From positions 1-51,257 of the forward strand of contig CALPMC020000006.1 in NCBI GenBank assembly GCA_943324565.2: a stretch of DNA of 51,257 bases, in the 5' to 3' direction. The DNA comes from Chitinophaga pinensis. GTDB taxonomy: Bacteria; Bacteroidota; Bacteroidia; Flavobacteriales_D; Crocinitomicaceae. The notes below the pieces were generated by a model. The model had not been told where the DNA came from and did no database searches. It saw only the letters and a list, made by a program, of their open reading frames with translations. Shown in pieces: positions 44,716-51,257 of the stretch. Made by a program: the position numbers and the translations under genes. Position 1 is the stretch's first letter, and each line of letters opens with the position of its first letter.

Positions 44716-45171
44716 CTAATCCTCAAGAATCTGAATTGTATCTATTGTATCACCTTGACGAATCTCATCAATTACATCTAACCCCTCAGTTACAATACCA
44801 AAGCAGGTATGAACTCTGTCTAAATGGGATGTGTTTCTTCTAGAGTGACAAACAAAAAATTGAGAACCACCTGTGTTTTTTCCAGCATGTGCCATTGAAA
44901 GTACTCCTCTATCGTGAAATTGGTTTTCTCCAGTCAACTCACAATCTATTTGGTAACCAGGACCACCTGTACCCGCCATTCCTTTAGCGCCATCTTTCGT
45001 ATTTGGACAACCACCTTGAATTACAAAATCAGGAAGAACGCGGTGCCATTTCAGACCGTCGTAATAACCTGACTGTGCTAATTTTACAAAGTTAGCAACT
45101 GTATTTGGAGCATCTTTATCGTAAAAAGTTACGTGCATGTCTCCTTTGCTTGTTTTAATAATTCCTTTCAT
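44716..45171 (-). CDS. Cyclophilin-type peptidyl-prolyl isomerase
   Basis: This 151-aa single-domain protein has the cyclophilin landmarks KWHRVLPDFVIQGGCP (41-56), the MAHAGKNTGGSQFFV catalytic core near 93-107 and HTCFGIV. The conserved active-site R44, F49, Q51 and M93 region is intact. No signal peptide is seen, so it acts in the cytoplasm on proline bonds during folding. Confidence 0.95.
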   Translation of the reverse strand: MKGIIKTSKGDMHVTFYDKDAPNTVANFVKLAQSGYYDGLKWHRVLPDFVIQGGCPNTKDGAKGMAGTGGPGYQIDCELTGENQFHDRGVLSMAHAGKNTGGSQFFVCHSRRNTSHLDRVHTCFGIVTEGLDVIDEIRQGDTIDTIQILED

Positions 45172-45184
45172 TTCAAATTTTTCA

Positions 45185-45214
45185 CGAAATTAATCCTAGT
45201 TTTTTATAATCAAA
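45185..45214 (-). promoter_or_regulatory. Promoter of the cyclophilin gene
   Basis: On the minus strand TTTG (45211-45214) and TAATTTCG (45185-45192, one mismatch to TAnnTTTG) are 18 bp apart, the same spacing as the tRNA-tuf promoter. The -7 element ends 13 bp before the ATG at 45171. Confidence 0.55.
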
Positions 45215-45308
45215 CATAGAGTTTTAAACATTAGAGTAGTTACATGTCTGTTGAAAACTTAGTTAATAACGATTTAATACAGTACCTCAGATGGCCGAAC
45301 TAGTACAC

Positions 45309-45316
45309 TAATTTTG
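45309..45316 (+). promoter_or_regulatory. Promoter -7 element for the gene at 45346
   Basis: TAATTTTG matches TAnnTTTG and predicts a leader of about 26 nt. No -33 match is seen at the expected distance. Confidence 0.45.
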
Positions 45317-45345
45317 TAAATAGACCAATTATAAAAACGATATAG

Positions 45346-45882
45346 ATGTTTAGCACACTCATAAAAAAGAAACTTGGCGATAATCAAGTCGCAAATGTTT
45401 TCATCAATGCTATATTTGATAGTGTTGACAAAGGCTTTAAGGAAGTTGCTTCAATAATAAATGAAGACCCTGCGTTTGTTACTTGTCCAAATGTTACTGA
45501 AAATCATAATGGTGAATTCAGTCTAATAGTGATTGTTGGTAATTTGTCGTTTTTAGAAAGTACATTCGATGCTGATCAAGCAGCAAGAGTTGAGAATTTA
45601 ATTTTCGAGAAACTTGCTAAAATGTATGAGATGGATATCAATTCATTCAAAAACTTGATTCGCGATTATCAAAGTTTCATCACGCGAGTGAATCATCCTT
45701 CAAAAAATTGGATTTATGGCATGTCGAAAGCTGTGTTCCATAAATATAAATTAAACGATTTTCAAGATGAATACTTTAGAAGAATGCAAGCTCCAAATCC
45801 ACTTTTCCTAAAAAGAATGGACGAAGTGATGAGCAATTTCATTTGGAATTGGGATGCGTTCTTTAAAAAATATAGATTGTAA
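45346..45882 (+). CDS. Conserved hypothetical cytoplasmic protein
   Basis: I do not recognise this 178-aa protein. It is soluble and mixed alpha/beta, with no signal peptide or membrane segment. It has hydrophobic strands (EFSLIVIVGNLSFLES near 59-74) and a helical, aromatic-rich C-terminal half (HPSKNWIYGMSKAVFHKYKL, then MSNFIWNWDAFFKKYR). Composition and codon use match the neighbours. It has its own promoter element and terminator, so it is a single-gene unit. Confidence 0.7.
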   Translation: MFSTLIKKKLGDNQVANVFINAIFDSVDKGFKEVASIINEDPAFVTCPNVTENHNGEFSLIVIVGNLSFLESTFDADQAARVENLIFEKLAKMYEMDINSFKNLIRDYQSFITRVNHPSKNWIYGMSKAVFHKYKLNDFQDEYFRRMQAPNPLFLKRMDEVMSNFIWNWDAFFKKYRL

Positions 45883-45904
45883 TAAAATCTTAGTTAAAAT
45901 ATAC

Positions 45905-45939
45905 AAAAGCGGAATGAATTAGTTTGTTCCGCTTTTTTT
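45905..45939 (+). terminator. Intrinsic terminator
   Basis: AAAGCGGAA (45906-45914) pairs with TTCCGCTTT (45927-45935) around a 12-nt loop and is followed by more Ts to 45939. It ends the gene at 45346. Confidence 0.85.
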
Positions 45940-46003
45940 ATGGAAAAACTTGAGAAAGCCCTAATCTCAATTAACAAATCTTAATTTCGTAAAAAAATCT
46001 AGT

Positions 46004-46582
46004 ATGCAAGTATGTGTTTATTGCGCCTCAAGTGGGCAAATCCATTCCGATTATTTTGAGGCAACCGCAAAAATGGTGAAAGATTTTGCAGAAAATGGTG
46101 TTTCTGTAGTTTTTGGTGGTGGCTCCTCTGGTTTGATGGGACAATTGGCGGATTCAATGCTTGAAGCTGGTGGGAAAATTAGAGGGATTATGCCGCAATT
46201 TATGAATGAAGTAGAATGGGGACATCGGGGAGTTTCTGATTTTGTTTACACCCAAACAATGCACGAACGCAAATCAAAATTCTTAGAGGGAACGGATGCT
46301 TTGGTGGCGCTTCCGGGTGGAACGGGAACTTACGAGGAACTATTTGAGGCTATAACTTTGAAAAAACTAGGACAATTCTCTAAACCAATTATCATTTTAA
46401 ACACAAGAAGCTATTATGAACCTTTTCGACAACTGATGAACCATGCGATTCGTGAAAAGTTTATGGCTGAAGATCATCAGGAAATTTGGCAAATTGTTAA
46501 CGAACCTGAAGAAGTTTTAGAAGCCATAAAAAATGCACAAATATGGACTAAAGATTTGAAGGATGCAGGGAAAATGAGGTAA
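46004..46582 (+). CDS. LOG-family nucleotide hydrolase (TIGR00730)
   Basis: This 192-aa Rossmann-like protein has the family motifs VVFGGGSSGLMG (35-46) and PGGTGTYEE (104-112), the latter carrying the catalytic Arg/Glu region with MHERK near 86-90. Relatives release nucleobase from cytokinin-type or ordinary nucleoside 5'-monophosphates. In non-plant bacteria the natural substrate is usually unknown. The gene stands alone. Confidence 0.92.
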   Translation: MQVCVYCASSGQIHSDYFEATAKMVKDFAENGVSVVFGGGSSGLMGQLADSMLEAGGKIRGIMPQFMNEVEWGHRGVSDFVYTQTMHERKSKFLEGTDALVALPGGTGTYEELFEAITLKKLGQFSKPIIILNTRSYYEPFRQLMNHAIREKFMAEDHQEIWQIVNEPEEVLEAIKNAQIWTKDLKDAGKMR

Positions 46583-46626
46583 TTTAAATGAGTTGATTTC
46601 GCACAAGAAAATAGATGTGAATTTTG

Positions 46627-46644
46627 AATTCGCCGCGGCGAATT
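46627..46644. repeat. Perfect 18-bp GC-centred palindrome
   Basis: AATTCGCCGCGGCGAATT is its own reverse complement. It lies between two convergent genes and is followed by a T/A-rich palindromic tract (TTTAATT/AATTAAA), so it can form a terminator-like hairpin on either strand. Related boxes are at 38937-38952 and near 17653. Confidence 0.75.
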
Positions 46645-46695
46645 AATGTTTAATTTTTTAATTAAAATCGTTTGGGATTTTTGGATTTTCAACTA

Positions 46696-49293
46696 CTATA
46701 ACCAACTCGCCTTTTTCTTGCCCCAAAATTTACACCATTTTCGTTTGGAAGGAACACTATTAACAATTGTGGGTTGATGAGGGGGAAGTAAATCGCCTTC
46801 TAAAACTTCTCCTTTTCCGTTGATTTTGGTAACCGTACTTCCATCTATCAAAAGGATTTCTTCTTTCTTGGGATTTGGAATTTGATAGCGTTCATAACTC
46901 GGTTTTATAATGACTTTCCCTGTTAAATCCATGAAACCATATTTCATTTCGTCGTGAACATATTCTTTACTCTCGTTGAAATGATAATTTGGATGATTTC
47001 TAAAAGGAATTAAACCAAAAACTGGTTTTTCAAAACCTCCATAAAGTGTGTCTGCAAGCATGTTTCCTGAGTAATCATACAAACCCCAGCCTCCATAATG
47101 TCTTCCAACTTGAATTAAATCACAATCTGAACCCAATTCATACACATATTTATAAACCGAAGGAATCAATTCTTTTCCTGTGGTGTCAATTAAACCAGCT
47201 CCATTTTTTGAATAAACTGTAAACGTATTCTTTTTCAAATAACCAATAGTTGTGTAAACGAATGGCACAACTTGCTTACCTGACCAATTTGTAACGCCAA
47301 AACATTTAATTGATTTTGTATCCTTATTTACGCAGAGTCCTTCAATTACTTTAAATCCTTTCGATTGATTTTCTTGAATTTTCAATTGACTTTTTGTGTC
47401 GTCAAAATTCAAATAATGGTAATCAATTTCATTTCTTTTTTCAATTTGTGCAAAAGCATAAAATCCATCGCTACGTTTTTGTTCAATACTTGCGTAAACA
47501 CTTAATTCAACACAATTATCATAAATAAATGGGTGAACAATTTCATTGAACTGATTGACAATTCCGAATTTACCCGTTCCTTTTGTCTTGCGAACACTCA
47601 AATAATAAGTGCCTTTTTGATTGACTAAAAAATTGTTTTCTTCGTACATCAATGGAATCGTGAAATAACCTTTTTTGTGAAGTAAACCATACTTTCCATC
47701 TCGTCCCACACGGCAATAGCCATTCTTTACATTTTCAGCGTATTCAAAATATTCAGGAGCCAAAAGTTTCCCTGTCGAATCCATTATGTAAAATTGCTTG
47801 TTGATTTCAATGGTTGCAATTCCATCTTCGAAACACGTTACTCTATTCGCTTTAATCGGACAAATTTCCCTAAAATTATAATCGATAAATCCCCACAAAC
47901 CGTCTTTTTGAACCGAGATTCTGTTTTCGCGGACACACATTAGATTGTCGTAGTAATTCGAACGTTTTTGCGGATGCTTCAAATCAATAAATAAATGTTT
48001 GCCATCCACTACTAATTTATAAACACCATCTGCATATTTGTAAGCATCGCTAGCATTCAAATCAACCACTTCATTTCCAGCATCATCGACTAAGTGAAAA
48101 TTATTCTTATTGTCCCAAACTTTTAGAAAGTCATCGTCTACTTTTTGAATGGATTTGTAAGAATCTTTGTTTTTTAGATGAAAATCCAAATCAACCAATT
48201 GCCATTTTGCACTTTTAATCAAGTCAGAAGCGTCAATTTTCCCAGGTTCAGAACCTACCATCAAAGTAGTCTCGTTGATTTTCCAAATGTCGTGGTAATA
48301 CTTATCAGAAATCATTCTGTTTTTACCATCAACTAAAGCGCGTTCTAAATAATTTGGACCAACTACAAAACGATTTCTATTGATAATATTAAAAACTTGA
48401 AAATTAGTTTTCAAAAGGTATTTGCCCGATGAATCAATTACGTTCCAATCAGTTGCTCCTTTGTAAATAAAAAAACCATCGCGGAAATAAATTTCTGCAC
48501 TGGGTGAAAAAGGAGCTAAATATCGTTTTGTATCCCACGAAATAAATCCATAAAAATTTTCAGCTAAAAACTCATAATAACCCGTCATATAACGCGACTT
48601 TTGAACGATTTTGTACTTAATTGGAAGCTGTTCTTTTCCAAAACGATTGATCATCCCGTACAAACCGTTCTTCTTAACAATCAACTGATTATGCACAAAA
48701 TCCGAATAAATTATTGAATCGTAAGCGATGGTATTTATTGGTTTGAAAGAAACATCATATAAAAAGTAAGACTTGTCTTTTTTCACAATAAATGTGGAAT
48801 CAATGTATTGAATATGGTCAAATTCGATTGGAAAAACCAGATTACCAATTGTGTCCATCAAACCCACTTTGAAAGACGAACAAACCTTATTATCATTGAA
48901 TTGACAGTTATAAATTGGATACAATTGATTGAAGCCTGAATCGTCGTTTCCAATATTTCCAGAGGTGTTTTTCGTTTTAATCTTGTGAGCAATAGTCGCT
49001 TCTTTATGAAGATTATCCCTTGTGAAAAGACGTTTGTCAAGATTATTAAAATAGTTGTAGGTTTTTGTGACTTCACCTAAATTATTTCGAAAAATGTATA
49101 TTGGCAAGTTCTTTAATTCTTCAGCATTTTTAGCAGTTGTGATAAACGCTTTTGTCTCAGGATACCATTGTTTTTGCTTTACTTCCAATAATTGAGTTAT
49201 TCCATAAATTGGATGAAACACCGTATCTAACGTTTGTTGCGCTATACCTTGAAAGCTGAAAATAATTGCGAGAAGGAAAAATAGTTTTTTCAT
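46696..49293 (-). CDS. Exported WG-repeat protein
   Basis: This 865-aa protein has a signal peptide (MKKLFFLLAIIFSFQGIAQQ). Many degenerate WG repeats of about 35-50 residues follow, of the forms GLYGMINRFGKEQLPIKY, GLWGFIDYNFREICPI and KYGLLHKKGYFTIPLMYEE. The repeats probably form a beta-rich scaffold. The function of the family is unknown. The basic tail (KRKWCKFWGKKKASWL) contains no T9SS sorting domain, so it is probably periplasmic or outer-membrane associated. The open frame extends 5 codons upstream, but the ATG at 49293 directly precedes the signal peptide. A TACTTTTG element lies at 49335-49342. Confidence 0.9.
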   Translation of the reverse strand: MKKLFFLLAIIFSFQGIAQQTLDTVFHPIYGITQLLEVKQKQWYPETKAFITTAKNAEELKNLPIYIFRNNLGEVTKTYNYFNNLDKRLFTRDNLHKEATIAHKIKTKNTSGNIGNDDSGFNQLYPIYNCQFNDNKVCSSFKVGLMDTIGNLVFPIEFDHIQYIDSTFIVKKDKSYFLYDVSFKPINTIAYDSIIYSDFVHNQLIVKKNGLYGMINRFGKEQLPIKYKIVQKSRYMTGYYEFLAENFYGFISWDTKRYLAPFSPSAEIYFRDGFFIYKGATDWNVIDSSGKYLLKTNFQVFNIINRNRFVVGPNYLERALVDGKNRMISDKYYHDIWKINETTLMVGSEPGKIDASDLIKSAKWQLVDLDFHLKNKDSYKSIQKVDDDFLKVWDNKNNFHLVDDAGNEVVDLNASDAYKYADGVYKLVVDGKHLFIDLKHPQKRSNYYDNLMCVRENRISVQKDGLWGFIDYNFREICPIKANRVTCFEDGIATIEINKQFYIMDSTGKLLAPEYFEYAENVKNGYCRVGRDGKYGLLHKKGYFTIPLMYEENNFLVNQKGTYYLSVRKTKGTGKFGIVNQFNEIVHPFIYDNCVELSVYASIEQKRSDGFYAFAQIEKRNEIDYHYLNFDDTKSQLKIQENQSKGFKVIEGLCVNKDTKSIKCFGVTNWSGKQVVPFVYTTIGYLKKNTFTVYSKNGAGLIDTTGKELIPSVYKYVYELGSDCDLIQVGRHYGGWGLYDYSGNMLADTLYGGFEKPVFGLIPFRNHPNYHFNESKEYVHDEMKYGFMDLTGKVIIKPSYERYQIPNPKKEEILLIDGSTVTKINGKGEVLEGDLLPPHQPTIVNSVPSKRKWCKFWGKKKASWL

Positions 49294-49430
49294 AATTAAA
49301 AGCAACAATTGTACAGCTAAATTGAGGATTGGTTCAAAAGTAGGATAAATTAAAACAGCCTTACAATTTTCAGTGAAACAATTCTAATTTGATGCATTAT
49401 TGATGTATATTTACACCAAAGTAAATTGAT

Positions 49431-49670
49431 ATGAAAAGACAAAGTATTTCTTTCACTGAACCGAATGATGAATGGTTGAAAAGTCAAATTGCTAGTAAAG
49501 AGTACGCTAGTAAAAGTGAATTAGTAAATGAGTTGATAAGACAAGCTCGTAAACAAGAAAAACAGATTGATTGGATTCGTGAAAAAATTGAATTAGCAGA
49601 AGCGAGTGGATTTACCAGAGACAATAAAGCAGAAATTTTAAAACAATCGAAAGAACTTTTGAATGGCTGA
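49431..49670 (+). CDS. parD: ParD-type antitoxin
   Basis: This 79-aa protein has an N-terminal ribbon-helix-helix (KRQSISFTEPNDEWLKSQIA, then YASKSELVNELIRQARKQE). A C-terminal helical tail (about 45-79) should wrap the toxin. The RHH normally represses the pair's own promoter. Direct TGATGCAT/TGATGTAT boxes 40 bp upstream are candidate operators. The gene overlaps parE by 8 bp. Confidence 0.9.
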   Translation: MKRQSISFTEPNDEWLKSQIASKEYASKSELVNELIRQARKQEKQIDWIREKIELAEASGFTRDNKAEILKQSKELLNG

Positions 49671-49950
49671 ATATAGGCTGAGCAACGTTGCAAAAGACGA
49701 TTTAATTAGGATACATCATTATGGTGTTGAAAATTTTGGAATCAAACAAGCTGATTTATACTTTGAGGCATTTTTTGTTCAATTTGAACTGATTGCTAAA
49801 CGTCCTTTTGCTTTTGAGTCTGTTTATTACATAAAATCAGGTTATAGAAAATGTCCTTGTGGAGTTGACACTATTTATTATAGAATTAACGATAATTTTG
49901 TTGAGATAATGACAATCGTTAGGTATCAAGATTTGAAAAATATCAAATAA
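49663..49950 (+). CDS. parE: ParE/RelE-type toxin
   Basis: This 95-aa RelE/ParE-superfamily protein has the typical helical hairpin start (YRLSNVAKDDLIRIHHYGVE). It also has KRPFAFESVYYIKSGYRKCP and the final strands (HIDFRIN-like DTIYYRINDNFVEIMTIVRY, then QD). ParE toxins poison DNA gyrase. The partner gene overlaps directly upstream. This is the second intact toxin-antitoxin pair of the window. Confidence 0.9.
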   Translation: MAEYRLSNVAKDDLIRIHHYGVENFGIKQADLYFEAFFVQFELIAKRPFAFESVYYIKSGYRKCPCGVDTIYYRINDNFVEIMTIVRYQDLKNIK

Positions 49951-50102
49951 GTTTTTGAACCTATTTCAAATTTAGGTGTAATCTTTGATAAGCAATTTTC
50001 CTATCTTTAGATTATGAAATAAGCCATAACGAGATTTGTCACAATCAAGGATGAATTTAATTGGCGATTCCATATGACCATTAAAAAAACGATTAAACTC
50101 AT

Positions 50103-51257
50103 ATGAATTTTTTCAAATTACTTTTTCTACTTTTCCCACTTTTGACTTTCGCACAAACCAATTGTGAATTTAAGTATCAAAACAAAAAAGGTGGAAATTA
50201 TCTCTTTTCCATTTATTACGAAACGGATATGAAAACACCGTTGAATGGAACGTGTGAAACAAAATATAACGATAATCGCATCTTTGAAAAACGAACTTTT
50301 CAAGATGGAAGATTGGTAGAAGAAATACTGAATTACGAGAGTGGAAGTTCAAAAACAAAAGTAAATCCCACTTGGAATACACGTGATTCTGTTATTGCAA
50401 CAATAGAACAATTTTGGCCAAATGGAAATCGCAAACAAACGAATATTTATTATTGGGACAAAAACAAACGTCGCTGTGAAAAATATACCGATTATCACCT
50501 CAATGGAAAAGTCCGATTTATAAATTTCAATGCCTTTGCGAGATTGTCTGAAATCAATGAATACGACATCAAAGATTATCCTCCTCACACTATTGATTAC
50601 GATGGTTACACAACTTTACGAGTTCCCTTTGGCTTAGCGCTAGAATACGATGATGCTGGAGTTTTAAAATCGAAAACGACCCACAAAATGATTCTTAACG
50701 GTGGACACGAACATTCTTCGAGGGAAGGCTTGTACGAAGATTATCACCACAATGGAAAACTGAAAACAAAAGGCTATTACAAAGAAGGAAATCAAGATGG
50801 CGATTGGGTGGTATATAATTTCTTAGGACAAAAAATCGAAGAGCAACATTACCATCGCAATATGAAAATTGGAACGTGGAAAGGTTGGCACGACAACGGT
50901 AAACCACGTTTTGAGTACGTTTACGATACTTTGTCTAATTACATTTTTCACGCCAATAAAAAAGAAAGGAACGAAGCCGGTTTACTTGTTTTTGAACGCT
51001 ACATTGACAGAAAAGGCTTAGGTTTTGAGAAAAAATGGGCAGATAATGGTACTTTGATCCAGCACCTTGAATTGGTTTACAATTCGAAAGAACAAGGTTC
51101 AGAGAAAAATTGGTATCCGAAAGGTCAATTGAAATCGTACTTAAACAATCACAGAAACGCAGATACCACTTATCTGAGTTATTTCCAAAACGGAAAAATG
51201 GAAGAAATTCACCTGAAATCAAAAAACGAGTTGGAAGATGTGATTACCAATAAAAAG
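50103..51257 (+). CDS. Exported YwqK/MORN-repeat-like protein (3' end outside the window)
   Basis: The frame is open from ATG 50103 to the window end, 385 codons with no stop. It begins with a signal peptide (NFFKLLFLLFPLLTFAQ). Repeated MORN-like units follow, each with a YxxNGKxxxxG-type core: EQFWPNGNRKQ, DYHLNGKVRF, DYHHNGKLKTKGYYKEGNQD, GWHDNGKPRFEYVY and NWYPKGQLKSYL. Such proteins are common in Flavobacteriales and are annotated as YwqK-family antitoxin-like, although an antitoxin role is doubtful. It lies 152 bp after parE and is probably a separate unit. Confidence 0.85.
   Translation, partial: MNFFKLLFLLFPLLTFAQTNCEFKYQNKKGGNYLFSIYYETDMKTPLNGTCETKYNDNRIFEKRTFQDGRLVEEILNYESGSSKTKVNPTWNTRDSVIATIEQFWPNGNRKQTNIYYWDKNKRRCEKYTDYHLNGKVRFINFNAFARLSEINEYDIKDYPPHTIDYDGYTTLRVPFGLALEYDDAGVLKSKTTHKMILNGGHEHSSREGLYEDYHHNGKLKTKGYYKEGNQDGDWVVYNFLGQKIEEQHYHRNMKIGTWKGWHDNGKPRFEYVYDTLSNYIFHANKKERNEAGLLVFERYIDRKGLGFEKKWADNGTLIQHLELVYNSKEQGSEKNWYPKGQLKSYLNNHRNADTTYLSYFQNGKMEEIHLKSKNELEDVITNKK

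Noticed and set aside
1..51257. Transposase, integrase, prophage or known defence operon
   Set aside because: None of the translated frames carries such domains. The mobile signs are limited to repeats, remnants and two toxin-antitoxin pairs.

Overview
The window is AT-rich bacterial chromosome from a member of the Bacteroidota, most likely a Flavobacteriales lineage close to Crocinitomicaceae/Fluviicola. The family level is inference. The evidence is type IX secretion (T9SS) sorting domains of both type A and type B, a PorP/SprF-OmpA fusion, WG-repeat and YwqK/MORN-like exported proteins, a fused CcsBA cytochrome c biogenesis protein, a bifunctional DAHP synthase/chorismate mutase, and promoters of the Bacteroidota type (TTTG, about 18-19 bp, TAnnTTTG). 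Start codons rarely have a strong Shine-Dalgarno sequence.

Layout. 1-6.6 kb: the 3' end of a small gene, then on the minus strand a STAS-RNase Z pair and a three-gene unit (membrane protein, 965-aa repeat adhesin with a type B sorting domain, PorP-TSP3-OmpA fusion). 6.6-8.9 kb: an accessory patch with a small XRE regulator, a decayed relative of its 3' end, a tiny two-gene unit with a frameshift, and a DUF4143-type P-loop ATPase bracketed by two nearly identical 40-bp hairpin repeats. 8.9-19.1 kb: pyrB-pyrR, a YoeB-type toxin-antitoxin pair, an RluA-type pseudouridine synthase, CcsBA, a saccharopine dehydrogenase-like gene, DUF3467, and two glycosyltransferases separated by a MITE-like repeat and an orphan T9SS sorting-domain remnant.

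19.2-32.3 kb is the translation/transcription supercluster: tRNA-Thr, Tyr, Gly, Thr, tuf, tRNA-Trp, secE, nusG, rplK, rplA, rplJ, rplL, rpoB, rpoC. It has a clear promoter, a terminator after tuf, a hairpin between rplL and rpoB, and a strong terminator after rpoC. rpoB begins with TTG and secE with GTG.

32.4-51.3 kb holds mostly core genes: DAHP synthase/chorismate mutase, rny, zapA with a coiled-coil partner, an M23 peptidase, tsaB, and two divergent response regulators separated by a probable small structured RNA on the minus strand. Then come a secreted VWFD-domain protein, a T9SS-exported PHB-depolymerase-like esterase, VanZ, a TPMT-family methyltransferase, cyclophilin, a LOG-family protein, a WG-repeat protein, a ParDE toxin-antitoxin pair, and a YwqK/MORN-like exported protein cut by the window end.

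The best leads for something undescribed are the hairpin-flanked ATPase module with the tiny frameshifted gene pair beside it (7.2-8.9 kb), the small RNA/attenuator at about 39.0 kb, and the set of TAnnTTTG promoter elements that nearly touch start codons. No complete transposon, prophage, CRISPR array or known defence system is visible.
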